DNA of 64,000 nt, taken from Sphingomonas sp. Leaf242 (GTDB taxonomy: Bacteria; Pseudomonadota; Alphaproteobacteria; Sphingomonadales; Sphingomonadaceae). Shown piece by piece: positions 1 through 9,340 of this stretch (positions are counted from its first letter, which is position 1; the number at the start of each line of letters is the position of its first letter). The notes beneath the pieces are model-generated. The model did no database searches. It was not told where the DNA came from and saw only the letters and a program-made list of their open reading frames with translations. The translations under genes and the position numbers were made by a program. Location: positions 524,402 through 588,401 of the forward strand of contig NZ_LMLW01000009.1 of the NCBI RefSeq assembly GCF_001422045.1, given 5' to 3'.

Positions 1-1141
1 GGGGAGAGGGCTTTTAGAAGTGGCGCCGCTTGACGATCTCTCGGGCTTCGATGCGCTCGTGGTGTCGCCGGGCGTGCCGCTCAACACGCACCCGCTCGCC
101 GCCGCGGCGCGCGCGGCCGGCGTGCCCGTCATCGGCGACATCGAGCTCTTCGCACAGGCCCGTGCAGACCTCCCGCCACACAAGGTCGTCGGCATCACCG
201 GGACCAATGGCAAGTCGACCACCACCGCGCTCGTCCACCACATCCTCAAGACCGCCGGCATCCCGACGCTGATGGGCGGCAACATCGGCCTACCGATCCT
301 CGAGCAGGAAGCGCTCCCCGAGGGCGGCGTCTACATGCTCGAACTGTCGAGCTACCAGATTGACCTGACGCAGACGCTCGATTGCGACGTCGCGGTGCTG
401 CTTAATATCACGCCCGATCATCTCGACCGCTATGACGGGTTCGAGGGCTATGCCGCGTCCAAGGCGCGGCTGTTCGCGATGCAGTCGCCTGACCATGATA
501 CGGTCATCGGGATCGGCGACGCGCCGTCCGCGCAGATCGCGCGCGGGCTGTCGGCGAAGGGCGAGCACCTCACCAAGATCGCGCCCGGCGTGTGCATGGA
601 TCAGAGCAACTGGCCGACGTTACAGGGGCCGCATAACGCTCAGAACGCACTTGCCGCGATCGCCGTGGTCAAGGCACTGGGCGTGAGCGAAGTCGACATC
701 GACCGTGGCCTGATGAGTTTCACGGGCCTGCCGCACCGGATGGAGCAGATCGCCTCATATGGCGGCGTTGCCTATGTCGACGACAGCAAGGCGACCAATC
801 CCGAGAGCACCGCGCCGGCTTTGGCTGCGTTCGACCGGGTCCACTGGATCGTCGGTGGGCGCGCGAAGGGCGACGACCTCGACGCCTGCAAGCCCGCCTT
901 CGGTCACGTCGTCCACGCCTACACGATCGGCGAGGCTGGCCCGAAGTTCGCCGAGATTTTGAAAGACTCCATGCGCGTCGATAACGTCGGCACGCTCGAC
1001 GCAGCGGTCCGCACGGCCGCCGCAAACGCCAAGCCGGGCGACACTGTTTTGTTATCCCCCGCCTGTGCTAGTTTCGACCAGTTTCGCGATTACGAAGCGC
1101 GCGGGGCCGCGTTCCGCGCCGCGGTGGAGTCGCTGGCATGA
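1..1141 (+). CDS. murD: UDP-N-acetylmuramoylalanine--D-glutamate ligase MurD (5' end outside window)
   Basis: MurD adds D-glutamate to UDP-MurNAc-L-Ala in the cytoplasm, ATP-dependently, as the second step of the peptidoglycan stem peptide. The reading frame is open from the first bases, so the N-terminal Rossmann domain is cut by the window edge; about 379 codons are visible, against roughly 440 in the family. The Mur-ligase P-loop GITGTNGKSTTT lies near nt 190-225, and the C-terminal hallmark LLSPACASFDQFRDYEARG closes the protein. The GTG at 20 should not be read as the true start because the conserved domain continues upstream of it. The stop overlaps the ftsW start by 4 bases (ATGA). Confidence 0.97.
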   Translation, partial: GRGLLEVAPLDDLSGFDALVVSPGVPLNTHPLAAAARAAGVPVIGDIELFAQARADLPPHKVVGITGTNGKSTTTALVHHILKTAGIPTLMGGNIGLPILEQEALPEGGVYMLELSSYQIDLTQTLDCDVAVLLNITPDHLDRYDGFEGYAASKARLFAMQSPDHDTVIGIGDAPSAQIARGLSAKGEHLTKIAPGVCMDQSNWPTLQGPHNAQNALAAIAVVKALGVSEVDIDRGLMSFTGLPHRMEQIASYGGVAYVDDSKATNPESTAPALAAFDRVHWIVGGRAKGDDLDACKPAFGHVVHAYTIGEAGPKFAEILKDSMRVDNVGTLDAAVRTAAANAKPGDTVLLSPACASFDQFRDYEARGAAFRAAVESLA

Positions 1142-2394
1142 CCGATATCCGCGCTGGAAGGATCGACGTTAGGGGCGATATGGGCACACCGAAGACCAGC
1201 ATCGTCGCCAAGATGAAACGGCGCGGCGGGCGGGGCGATCAGTCGCCGCTCGGCACGTGGTTCTGGGATATCGACCGGATGCTCCTGCTGCTGACGCTGT
1301 TCCTGATTGCGATCGGACTGATCGCGGTCGCGGCGGCGTCGCCGGCGAGTGCGGTCCGCTATTCGGGCGAGCACCACAAGATCGCGCCGCTCTACTATTT
1401 CTGGCGACAGTTGATGTGGGTCGGCGTGTCGCTCCCCGTGCTGTTCGGCGTGTCGATGATGCCCGTGTCGATGGCGCGGCGGATGGCGATCGGCGGGTGC
1501 GCGCTGTTCGTGCTGATGCTGATGGTGACGCCGTTCATCGGTGTCGAGGCGAACGGTGCACGCCGCTGGCTCGGCGTCGGGTTCGCGCAGTTCCAGCCTT
1601 CGGAGTTCCTGAAGCCGCTGTTCATCGTCACCGTCGCGTGGCTGTTGTCGCTGCGTGCGAAGGATGCCGAGCTGCCGACCGTGCTGATCACCGGCGCGAT
1701 GACCGCGGGCGTCGCGGTGCTGCTGATGCTGCAACCCGATTTCGGCCAGACGATCATCTTCTGCTCGGTCTGGATGGCGCTGCTGATGATCGCGGGGACG
1801 CCGGCCAAGGTGATGCTCGGCCTCGTCGCGATGGCGCCGGCCGGGCTGATTGCCGCCTATGTGTTCTACGGCGTGGCGCGGTCGCGGATCGATGCGTTCC
1901 TGTTTCCGGGTGTCGAGGGCGAGGGCGCGGGCGACCATTTCCAGACGAACGCGGCGCATAATACGCTGACCGCGGGCGGCTGGACCGGGACGGGGCCGGG
2001 CGCGGGTGCGGCGAAGTTCGGGCTGCCCGAGGCACATACCGACTATATCTTCTCGGTGATCGGCGAGGAATTCGGGCTGATCGCGTGTTCGGTGATCGCG
2101 GTGATCTTCCTGGCGATCGTGGTGCGCGTGTTCGTCAAGCTGCTGGACGAGCAGGACGAATTCAAGCTGCTCGCCTCCGCGGGCCTCGCGACGCAGTTCG
2201 GCGCGCAGGCGCTGGTGAGCATGGCGGTGAACACGGGCCTCGCGCCGTCTAAGGGTATGACGCTGCCGTTCATCAGCTATGGCGGGTCGTCGATGATTGC
2301 GTTGTCGGTCGGCATGGGGTTGCTGCTGGCGTTTACCCGGCGCAATCCGTTTCTCACGCGGAGCCCCTATGTCGTCCGCTGGAGTGGTGAATGA
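1138..2394 (+). CDS. ftsW: SEDS-family septal peptidoglycan glycosyltransferase FtsW
   Basis: FtsW is the polytopic SEDS protein that polymerises septal peptidoglycan from lipid II together with FtsI. The 418-residue product has a charged N-terminal tail of about 45 residues, then multiple hydrophobic segments, and the SEDS signature NTGLAPSKGMTLPFISYGGS near residues 363-382. The start chosen is the ATG that overlaps the murD stop; a second in-frame ATG at 1180 would shorten the tail by 14 residues. Its own stop overlaps murG (ATGA), so translation is probably coupled along the cluster. RodA is the paralogue, but the position between murD and murG supports FtsW. Confidence 0.95.
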   Translation: MTDIRAGRIDVRGDMGTPKTSIVAKMKRRGGRGDQSPLGTWFWDIDRMLLLLTLFLIAIGLIAVAAASPASAVRYSGEHHKIAPLYYFWRQLMWVGVSLPVLFGVSMMPVSMARRMAIGGCALFVLMLMVTPFIGVEANGARRWLGVGFAQFQPSEFLKPLFIVTVAWLLSLRAKDAELPTVLITGAMTAGVAVLLMLQPDFGQTIIFCSVWMALLMIAGTPAKVMLGLVAMAPAGLIAAYVFYGVARSRIDAFLFPGVEGEGAGDHFQTNAAHNTLTAGGWTGTGPGAGAAKFGLPEAHTDYIFSVIGEEFGLIACSVIAVIFLAIVVRVFVKLLDEQDEFKLLASAGLATQFGAQALVSMAVNTGLAPSKGMTLPFISYGGSSMIALSVGMGLLLAFTRRNPFLTRSPYVVRWSGE

Positions 2395-3545
2395 ACGTTA
2401 ATCAGTCTCGGCATTACGTCCTCGCAGCCGGTGGGACCGGGGGACACATGGTCCCGGCAGCGGCGCTCGCGGCCGAACTGACCAAGCGCGGCCACCGTGT
2501 CGCGTTGGTCAGCGATGCGCGCGGCGTGCGGTTTCCGGGGCTGTTCGAGGATATCCAGACGCATGTCCTGCCGGCGGGGCGCTTTACCGGTGGACCGCTC
2601 GGTTGGGCTCGGGCCACGCGGGAGATGTGGCGCGGGCGAGCAATGGCGCGCGAGCTGTACCGGACGTTCAAGCCGGCCGCGGTGATCGGCTTTGGCGGCT
2701 ATCCTGCACTGCCGGCGTTGCTGGCGGCGTTCGCGGACAAGATCCCGACCGCGGTGCATGAGCAGAACGCGGTGCTGGGGCGCGTGAACCGTTTCGTCGC
2801 GGGGCGCGTGGACGCGATCGCGACCTCGTCCGAGCCGACCGAGCGCCTCGCGCCGAAGCTGCTGGGCAAGGCGCATCTGGTCGGCAATCCGGTGCGCGAG
2901 GCGGTGCTGGCGCTGCGCTCGCGGCCGTATCCGCTGCTGGAGGAGGATGGAATTTTTCGCGTGCTCGTGACGGGTGGCAGCCAGGGGGCGAGCATCCTGT
3001 CGCAGGTCGTGCCCGACGGTCTGGCGATGTTGCCGGTGACGTTTCGGCGGCGGTTGCAGGTGACTCATCAGGCGCGGATCGAGGATATCGACGCGGTGCG
3101 CGCGAAATACGCCGAGCATCATATTCCGGCCGAATTGGCGACGTATCTGCCCGATATGCCCGAGCAACTGGCCTGGGCGCATCTGGTGATCGCACGCGCG
3201 GGGGCTTCGACGATTTCGGAGCTGACCGCGGCGGGGCGGCCAGCGATCCTGGTGCCCCTGCCGGGGGCGACCGACGATCATCAGACCGTGAACGCGCGCG
3301 AGATCACGCAGGCGGGCGGCGCGCGGACAATTGCGCAGGGAGACTTTACCGCAGTGGAACTGGCCAAGCAGATGCAGAAACTCGGGCTCGATCCGGCGGC
3401 GTTGCAGAACGCGGCGGGTCGCGCGCGGAGTTGCGGGCGGCCGAATGCGGCGAGCGATCTGGCCGATCTGGTCGAGAGCCTCGACGCGCCGATGTCGCGC
3501 ATTCCGGTCGGCGCGCCCTCGAAGCCCAAGGCGCAGTTCGCATGA
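2391..3545 (+). CDS. murG: Lipid II synthase MurG (UDP-GlcNAc transferase)
   Basis: MurG transfers GlcNAc from UDP-GlcNAc onto lipid I at the inner face of the membrane, giving lipid II. The 384-residue GT-B protein begins with the glycine loop [12 protein letters not shown] (about residues 12-23) and has the second loop VTGGSQGAS near residue 195 and the acceptor/donor-site segment [11 protein letters not shown] near 265. Length and motifs are normal for the family. The C-terminal tail is slightly extended and proline/lysine-rich. It overlaps ftsW and murC by 4 bases on each side. Confidence 0.96.
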   Translation: MNVNQSRHYVLAAGGTGGHMVPAAALAAELTKRGHRVALVSDARGVRFPGLFEDIQTHVLPAGRFTGGPLGWARATREMWRGRAMARELYRTFKPAAVIGFGGYPALPALLAAFADKIPTAVHEQNAVLGRVNRFVAGRVDAIATSSEPTERLAPKLLGKAHLVGNPVREAVLALRSRPYPLLEEDGIFRVLVTGGSQGASILSQVVPDGLAMLPVTFRRRLQVTHQARIEDIDAVRAKYAEHHIPAELATYLPDMPEQLAWAHLVIARAGASTISELTAAGRPAILVPLPGATDDHQTVNAREITQAGGARTIAQGDFTAVELAKQMQKLGLDPAALQNAAGRARSCGRPNAASDLADLVESLDAPMSRIPVGAPSKPKAQFA

Positions 3546-4960
3546 AGGGCGTCGCAACGGATATCGGCACGATCCACTTTGTCGGGATCGGCGGGATCGG
3601 TATGTCGGGCATCGCCGAGGTGATGAAGAACCTCGGCTACCGTGTGCAGGGGTCGGACGTGGCCGAGGGCTATGTCGTGCAGGGCTTGCGCGGCAAGGGC
3701 ATCCCGGTGGCGATCGGCCACGCGGCGTCGAACATCGGCGATGCGGCCGTGGTGGTCGTGTCGACTGCGATTGTGCGCTCGAACCCGGAGGTCGAGGCGG
3801 CGCTCAATGCCCGCGTGCCGGTGGTGCGGCGTGCGGAAATGCTCGCCGAGCTGATGCGGTTGAAGTCCACCGTCGCGGTGGCTGGGACGCATGGCAAGAC
3901 GACGACGACGTCAATGGTGGCGGCGCTGCTCGATGCGGGCGGGGTCGATCCGACGGTCATCAACGGCGGGATCATCAACTCGTACGGCTCGAACGCTCGA
4001 CTGGGCGCGAGCGACTGGATGGTCGTGGAAGCGGACGAGAGCGACGGCAGCTTCCTGCGGCTCGACGGGACGATCGCGGTCGTGACGAACATCGATCCCG
4101 AGCATCTCGACCATTACGGCTCGTTCGACGCCGTGAAGGATGCGTTCGTCGAGTTCGTCGAGAACGTACCGTTCTATGGCGCGGCGTTGTTGTGCCTCGA
4201 TCACCCGGAAGTGCAGGGGATCCTGCCGCGGGTGCGCGATCGTCGGGTGGTGACGTACGGTTTCTCGGCGCAGGCGGATGTGCGCGGGGTGGAGGTGACG
4301 CCGATCCCGGGCGGCAACCGGTTCGATTGCGTGGTGCGCGAGCGTGATGGCGCGACGCGGACGATTTCGGGGATCGAGATGCCGATGCCGGGGCGGCACA
4401 ACGTCCAGAATGCGCTGGCGGCGATCGGCGTGGCGCTGGAGCTAGGGATCGCGGATGCGACGATCCAGCAGGGGTTTGCCAAGTTTGGCGGCGTGAAGCG
4501 GCGGTTCACCAAGGTCGGCGAAGTGGCTGGCGTGACGATCATCGACGATTACGGCCATCATCCGGTCGAGATCCGCGCGGTGCTGGCGGCGGCGCGCGAG
4601 GGCGTGAAGGGTCGCGTGATCGCGGTGGTGCAGCCGCATCGCTATTCGCGTCTCGGCAATCTGATGGAGGACTTCCAGACGGCCTTCAACGATGCGGACC
4701 GGGTGCTGGTGACGCCGGTCTACGCGGCGGGCGAGGCGCCTGTGGAGGGCGTCGATGCGGCGGCTCTGGTCGACGGGTTGAAGCGGCGCGGGCACCGGTT
4801 TGCTGGTGTGGTTGCGGATGCGGACGCGCTCGCGGTGGAGCTGGCGGCGACGATCGAGGCGGATGACATGGTCGTGTGCCTCGGCGCTGGTGACATCACG
4901 AAGTGGGCGGCTGGGTTGGCGGATGCGATTGCTGCCGAGCGCGCGAAGGTGCTGGCGTGA
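3542..4960 (+). CDS. murC: UDP-N-acetylmuramate--L-alanine ligase MurC
   Basis: MurC attaches the first amino acid, L-alanine, to UDP-MurNAc in the cytoplasm. The frame is open from 3431, but the ATG at 3542 overlapping the murG stop (ATGA) gives a 472-residue protein starting [20 protein letters not shown], which is the normal MurC N-terminus. The dinucleotide-like loop GIGGIGMSG is at 15-23 and the ATP loop GTHGKTTTT starts at 115. The Mur central and C-terminal domains follow. The stop overlaps the GTG start of murB. Confidence 0.96.
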   Translation: MKGVATDIGTIHFVGIGGIGMSGIAEVMKNLGYRVQGSDVAEGYVVQGLRGKGIPVAIGHAASNIGDAAVVVVSTAIVRSNPEVEAALNARVPVVRRAEMLAELMRLKSTVAVAGTHGKTTTTSMVAALLDAGGVDPTVINGGIINSYGSNARLGASDWMVVEADESDGSFLRLDGTIAVVTNIDPEHLDHYGSFDAVKDAFVEFVENVPFYGAALLCLDHPEVQGILPRVRDRRVVTYGFSAQADVRGVEVTPIPGGNRFDCVVRERDGATRTISGIEMPMPGRHNVQNALAAIGVALELGIADATIQQGFAKFGGVKRRFTKVGEVAGVTIIDDYGHHPVEIRAVLAAAREGVKGRVIAVVQPHRYSRLGNLMEDFQTAFNDADRVLVTPVYAAGEAPVEGVDAAALVDGLKRRGHRFAGVVADADALAVELAATIEADDMVVCLGAGDITKWAAGLADAIAAERAKVLA

Positions 4961-6069
4961 GTGGCGCGTCGCAAATCCTCCCCGGTACGGGGAGGGGGAC
5001 CATGCAAGGCATGGTGGAGGGGGGCGTCCACGAGCGTAACGCTTCTGGCAGAGCCCCCTCCACCGCCTTTGGCGGTCCCCCTCCCCGTGCCGGGGAGGAT
5101 CTGCGTGGTACTCTGACGGCTAATGGCAGTCTGGCGGACTTTATTTGGTTTCGTACAGGTGGCCCGGCGGAGTGGCTGGTGCGGCCTTCGGATGTCGATG
5201 ATCTGGCCGGCTTGCTTAAAACGCTCGACCCATCAACTCCAGTGCTTCCCGTCGGCGTAGGCTCGAACCTGATCGTGCGCGATGGCGGCGTGCCGGGGGT
5301 CGTTGTGCGATTGCCTAAGGCGATGGCCAAGGTTTCGGTGCAGGACGGCCGCGTTCGTGCGGGTGCGGGTGCGATGGGGATTACCGTTGCCAGTGCCGCG
5401 CGGGATGCTGGAATTGCCGGGCTTGAGTTTCTGCGTGGGATTCCGGGTACTGTCGGCGGAGCGGTTCGGATGAACGCGGGTGCTTATGGTCGCGATGTCA
5501 GCGATATTCTGGTCGAGGCTACCGTGGTTACGCGGGAGGGTTCGGTCGAGATTTGGCCTGCCGAGAAACTCGGGTTCACCTATCGTCATTCGGACCTGCC
5601 TGCGGGAGCCGTCGTGGTCGAAGCCGTGTTCTCCGGTACGCCCGGCGAGCCTGCCGTGATCGGCGCGGAGATGGATCGGATCGCGGCAGAGCGCGAGGCA
5701 TCGCAGCCTTTGCGGTCGCGCACCGGGGGCTCTACGTTCAAGAACCCCGAGGGGCACAAGGCTTGGGCATTGATCGACGCGGCCGGGTGTCGGGGGCTGA
5801 CTCGCGGCGATGCGCAGGTCAGTGAGAAGCATTGCAATTTCCTGCTGAACCTCGGGTCCGCGTCGAGCGCGGAAATCGAGGCGCTGGGTGAAGAGGTACG
5901 CGACAAGGTGAAGGCGCATTCGGGGATGACGTTGGAATGGGAAATCCAGCGGGTTGGTGAATACCTCCCCGTCCGCTTGCGGGATGGGGCGGGGGAGGGC
6001 GGTCCAGATACCGGCATCTTGCATCAACCCCTCCCCCGACCCCTCCCGCAGGCGGGAGGGGAGCAGTGA
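4957..6069 (+). CDS. murB: UDP-N-acetylenolpyruvoylglucosamine reductase MurB with repeat-derived ends
   Basis: MurB reduces enolpyruvyl-UDP-GlcNAc to UDP-MurNAc with NADPH and FAD. The core is normal: FAD-binding segment [12 protein letters not shown] near residue 105, [21 protein letters not shown] in the middle, and [13 protein letters not shown] segment [12 protein letters not shown] near 255. The predicted protein is 370 residues from GTG 4957, which overlaps murC. Its first ~48 residues and last ~35 residues are encoded by two different palindromic repeats (4975-5100 and 5964-6062) that are common between genes elsewhere in this DNA. No ATG or GTG exists where a normal MurB would start, so translation must begin at 4957 or inside the repeat (ATG 5002 or 5011). 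The stop overlaps ddl. Confidence 0.93.
   Translation: MSGASQILPGTGRGTMQGMVEGGVHERNASGRAPSTAFGGPPPRAGEDLRGTLTANGSLADFIWFRTGGPAEWLVRPSDVDDLAGLLKTLDPSTPVLPVGVGSNLIVRDGGVPGVVVRLPKAMAKVSVQDGRVRAGAGAMGITVASAARDAGIAGLEFLRGIPGTVGGAVRMNAGAYGRDVSDILVEATVVTREGSVEIWPAEKLGFTYRHSDLPAGAVVVEAVFSGTPGEPAVIGAEMDRIAAEREASQPLRSRTGGSTFKNPEGHKAWALIDAAGCRGLTRGDAQVSEKHCNFLLNLGSASSAEIEALGEEVRDKVKAHSGMTLEWEIQRVGEYLPVRLRDGAGEGGPDTGILHQPLPRPLPQAGGEQ
4975..5100. repeat. Palindromic repeat A, translated inside murB
   Basis: The left arm (4975-5022) and right arm (5052-5100) are inverted copies built on CCTCCCCGG-ACGGGGAGG-type hairpins followed by GGTGGAGGGGG. The element is 126 bp, a multiple of three, and has no stop in the murB frame. 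It occupies the normal translation start region of murB. No second full copy was seen in this window; the style matches the intergenic repeats of families B to F here. Confidence 0.85.
5964..6062. repeat. Palindromic repeat B copy 1, translated as the MurB C-terminus
   Basis: The arms are inverted copies of CCCTCCCGC-TTGCGGGAGGGG followed by GGGGGAGGG. Two further copies lie at 31364-31468 and 34953-35046. This copy sits in frame at the end of murB, supplies about 33 residues rich in Pro, Leu, Arg and Gly, and ends just before the ddl start codon. The left arm has a few changes compared with the other copies. Confidence 0.88.
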
Positions 6070-7004
6070 GTGCGGCTCTTCACATCGCGGTGCTCATGGG
6101 CGGCTGGTCGGCGGAGCGTGAGGTTTCGCTGATGTCGGGTAACGGCTGTGCGGATGCGCTTGAGTCGCTCGGCCACCGGGTTACGCGGATCGATATGGGA
6201 CGGGACGTCGCTGCCAAGCTGGCGGACGCGAAGCCCGACTTGGTGTTCAACGCGCTGCACGGCACGCCTGGCGAGGATGGATCGGTGCAGGGGCTGCTCG
6301 ATCTGATGGGGTTGCGCTACACCCATTCGGGTCTCGCTACGTCGGTGATCGCGATCGACAAGGTGCTGACCAAGCTGCTGCTCGTTCCCGCGGGCGTGCC
6401 GATGCCGGGCGGGCGGATCGTCAAGTCGGCGGATCTGTTCGAGGGCGATCCGATGGCGCGGCCCTATGTGCTGAAGCCGGTCAACGAGGGTTCCTCGGTC
6501 GGCGTGGCGATCGTCACCGACAGCGGCAATTACGGCAATCCGATCGCGCGCGACAGCGTCGGGCCTTGGGGCGAGTTCGAGGAACTGCTTGCCGAGCCGT
6601 ATATCCGCGGACGCGAGCTGACGACCGCGGTGCTCGGCGGCAAGGCGCTCGGGGTCACCGAATTGAAGCCCAAGAGCGGGTGGTACGATTACGACGCGAA
6701 ATACACCGACGGCATGACGGTCCACGTCTGCCCGGCGGAGATCCCCGACGAGATCACCGATGCCTGCAAGAGCCTCGCGCTCGAAGCGCACCGGTTGCTC
6801 GGCTGCAAGGGGGCGTCGCGGTCGGACTTCCGCTGGGATGACGAGCGTGGCGTCGACGGGCTGTTCCTGCTCGAGGTGAACACGCAGCCGGGGATGACTC
6901 CACTGAGCCTCGTGCCCGAACAGGCACGGCATATCGGCATGAGCTATGCCGAGCTGGTCCAGGCGATCGTCGACGAGGCGTTGCAGGACAACCCCTCCCC
7001 ATGA
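6066..7004 (+). CDS. ddl: D-alanine--D-alanine ligase
   Basis: Ddl joins two D-alanines with ATP to make the dipeptide used by MurF. The 312-residue ATP-grasp protein starts at GTG 6066, overlapping the murB stop (GTGA). Visible landmarks are the N-terminal VLMGGWSAEREVSLMSG, the Ser/Gly-rich ATP loop NEGSSVGVAIV near residue 140, and the metal-binding end LEVNTQPGMTPLSLVPEQA near 275. Length is normal. It lies in the dcw cluster between murB and ftsQ, the usual place for ddlB. Confidence 0.96.
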   Translation: MSAALHIAVLMGGWSAEREVSLMSGNGCADALESLGHRVTRIDMGRDVAAKLADAKPDLVFNALHGTPGEDGSVQGLLDLMGLRYTHSGLATSVIAIDKVLTKLLLVPAGVPMPGGRIVKSADLFEGDPMARPYVLKPVNEGSSVGVAIVTDSGNYGNPIARDSVGPWGEFEELLAEPYIRGRELTTAVLGGKALGVTELKPKSGWYDYDAKYTDGMTVHVCPAEIPDEITDACKSLALEAHRLLGCKGASRSDFRWDDERGVDGLFLLEVNTQPGMTPLSLVPEQARHIGMSYAELVQAIVDEALQDNPSP

Positions 7005-7963
7005 GCCGCACTATCAAGCGCGGTCCGCCGCCCAAGCGGCCCGCCCCGCGCCGGAAGGTCGCGGTCAAGAAGGTGTCGGTCATGGACCGGCTGGTCGGGA
7101 TGCTCCCGGTCAGTGAGGACACGCTTCGCAAAATCGCGACGTGGTCGATCCTGGGCGCGGGCGGTGCGGTCGCGATCGCGGCGGCGACGTGGGTCGGCAT
7201 TCCCGGCATGATCGGCGCGGCGGTGGCCGAGGGTGCCGGGCGTGCGGGCTTCAAGGTCGAGCAGATCGAGGTCACGGGGCTCAAGCGGATGGACCGGATG
7301 TCGGTCTATGCGGTCGCGCTCGAGGACAAGCAGAACCAGACGTCGATGCTGTCCGTCGACCTGGAGGCGGTGCGGCAGAAACTGCTGCGCTATGGCTGGA
7401 TCGCGGACGCGCACGTGTCGCGGCGGCTGCCGAATACGATGCTGGTTGATATTGTCGAGCGGACCCCCGCCGCGGTGTGGCAGGACAATGGCCAACTCAC
7501 GTTGATCGATTCATCGGGCGTGCTGCTCGAGCCGGTCCAGCCGGATGCGATCCCGAACCTGCCGCTGGTGATCGGGCCGGGCGCGGATCGGCAGGAGGCG
7601 TCGTACCAGACGCTGCTCGCCGCCGCGCCTGCGCTGAAGCCGCGCGTGAAGGCGGCGACCTGGGTCGGCAATCGGCGCTGGGATCTCACGTTCGAGAGCG
7701 GCGAGACGTTGGCGTTGCCGGAAGACGGTGCGCCGCGTGCGCTGGTGAAGTTCGCCGAGCTGGATGGGGCGCGGCCGCTGCTAGGGCGCGGCTGGATCCG
7801 GTTCGATATGCGCGATCCGACCAAGCTGGTCGCGCGCAAACCGGGCGCGAGCCTGGCGCACAGCGTCGACGTGCCGGCACCTGCCAGCGCGCCAGCAACG
7901 GGCGAAACTACGAATACTCCGTCGCAAACGGCGGGCGCGAACGTAACGGGCGGGGAGGGATGA
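7001..7963 (+). CDS. ftsQ: Cell division protein FtsQ
   Basis: FtsQ is a bitopic inner-membrane divisome scaffold. The 320-residue product has a basic cytoplasmic tail (residues 1-45), one membrane segment around 48-72, a POTRA domain beginning FKVEQIEVTGLKRM near 83, and a following FtsQ/DivIB domain. The C-terminus is a low-complexity Ala/Pro/Thr tail. Start ATG overlaps the ddl stop; the stop is one base before the ftsA ATG, with the Shine-Dalgarno-like GGGGAGGG inside ftsQ serving ftsA. Confidence 0.94.
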   Translation: MSRTIKRGPPPKRPAPRRKVAVKKVSVMDRLVGMLPVSEDTLRKIATWSILGAGGAVAIAAATWVGIPGMIGAAVAEGAGRAGFKVEQIEVTGLKRMDRMSVYAVALEDKQNQTSMLSVDLEAVRQKLLRYGWIADAHVSRRLPNTMLVDIVERTPAAVWQDNGQLTLIDSSGVLLEPVQPDAIPNLPLVIGPGADRQEASYQTLLAAAPALKPRVKAATWVGNRRWDLTFESGETLALPEDGAPRALVKFAELDGARPLLGRGWIRFDMRDPTKLVARKPGASLAHSVDVPAPASAPATGETTNTPSQTAGANVTGGEG

Positions 7964-7964
7964 C

Positions 7965-9227
7965 ATGGCGAAGGTGGCACCGGAAGGGCTGATCACGGCG
8001 CTCGATATCGGGTCGTCGAAGGTTTCGGCGATGATCGCGCAGAAGGGGGACGGGGGCGAGCTGATCGTGCTCGGCACCGGCCAGCGCGAGAGCCGCGGCG
8101 TCAAGCGCGGCTACATCGCCGACATGGCGACGACCGAGGCGGCGGTGCGCGAGGCGGTCGAGCAGGCCGAGCGGATCGCCGGGATCAACATCGAGAACGT
8201 CTGGGTCGGCTTCTCGGCCGGCGGCCTCGTGTCCGATGTCGCCGAAGTCGAGTTCGAGCTGGGCGGCCACCGCGTCGAGCAGCAGGATATCGATGCGTTG
8301 CTCGCCGCGGGGCGCAACTCGATCGATCCGCAGGGCCGGATGGTGCTGCACGCGCAGCCGGCGCTCTATACGCTCGACGGGCTGACGGGGGTGAAGACGC
8401 CGCTCGGCCTGCATGCAGACCGGCTCGGGGTGCACATCCATGTCGTCGCGGCGGACGGTTCGCCGGTGCGCAACCTCGATCTGTGCGTGCGGTCGGCGCA
8501 TCTCGAAGTGAAGTCGATCATCGCTTCGCCGGTCGCGACCGGGCTTGCCTGCCTCAGCGACGAGGAGCGTGAGCTGGGCGTCGCGCTGGTCGAGATGGGG
8601 GCGGGGATCACCAACGTGTCGCTGTTCGCCGGCGGCATGCTGGTCGGGCTGACCTCGATCCCGATCGGCGCGCAGGACATTACGGACGATATCGCCAGCG
8701 CGTTCGGTACGCGGCGCCAGAATGCCGAGCGGATGAAGTGCTTCCATGGCTCGGCAAACGCCAGCCCCCGCGATAATCACGACATGATCCCGGTCATGCC
8801 GATCTCCGCGGAGGACGGCGCGGGCGAGGGCGCGCAGATCACCAAGGCGCAGCTGATCGGCGTGATCCGCCAGCGGCTCGAGCATCAGATGGGCGAAGTG
8901 CGCAACGCGCTCACCAAGCTGAAGTTCGAGGGGCCGGTCGGGCGTCAGGTCGTGCTGACCGGCGGTGGTGCCGAGCTGAAGGGCATTGCCGACTATGCGC
9001 AACAGGCGCTCGGGCGGTCGGTGCGGATCGGTCGACCGCGTGGCCTGACCGCGCTGCCGGAAGCGCATGGCGGACCGGCGTTCGCGACGCTAGCGGGGTT
9101 GGCCTTCTATGCGGCGACCAACCCGATCGACCTTCGCGGGCTCGCGCCGCAGCGGACGACGGTGCATCGGCCAAAGGGTATGGGCATGATGCGCAAGTTG
9201 ATTCAGGCGGCACGCGCGAATTATTAA
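7965..9227 (+). CDS. ftsA: Cell division protein FtsA
   Basis: FtsA is the actin-like protein that anchors FtsZ filaments to the membrane and recruits later division proteins. The 420-residue protein begins with the phosphate-1 loop TALDIGSSKVSAMI, has the adenosine motif VVLTGGGAELKGI near residue 325, and ends in a basic amphipathic stretch (GMMRKLIQAARANY) expected to be the membrane-targeting helix. It follows ftsQ by one base and precedes ftsZ by 113 bases. Confidence 0.96.
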   Translation: MAKVAPEGLITALDIGSSKVSAMIAQKGDGGELIVLGTGQRESRGVKRGYIADMATTEAAVREAVEQAERIAGINIENVWVGFSAGGLVSDVAEVEFELGGHRVEQQDIDALLAAGRNSIDPQGRMVLHAQPALYTLDGLTGVKTPLGLHADRLGVHIHVVAADGSPVRNLDLCVRSAHLEVKSIIASPVATGLACLSDEERELGVALVEMGAGITNVSLFAGGMLVGLTSIPIGAQDITDDIASAFGTRRQNAERMKCFHGSANASPRDNHDMIPVMPISAEDGAGEGAQITKAQLIGVIRQRLEHQMGEVRNALTKLKFEGPVGRQVVLTGGGAELKGIADYAQQALGRSVRIGRPRGLTALPEAHGGPAFATLAGLAFYAATNPIDLRGLAPQRTTVHRPKGMGMMRKLIQAARANY

Positions 9228-9340
9228 GAGTTTCGAGGGCGCTGGCGTTATTTCGGCTGGAACAGGCCGTGACGTTGGTGCACACAGATTAATCAGGGGC
9301 CCGGCCGTAGCGTATCTACCGGGTTGTGCGGAGAACGGCG

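Noticed and set aside
9259..9276. GGAAC and CGTT between ftsA and ftsZ as an EcfG promoter
   Set aside because: The spacer is only 9 bases, against 16-17 required.
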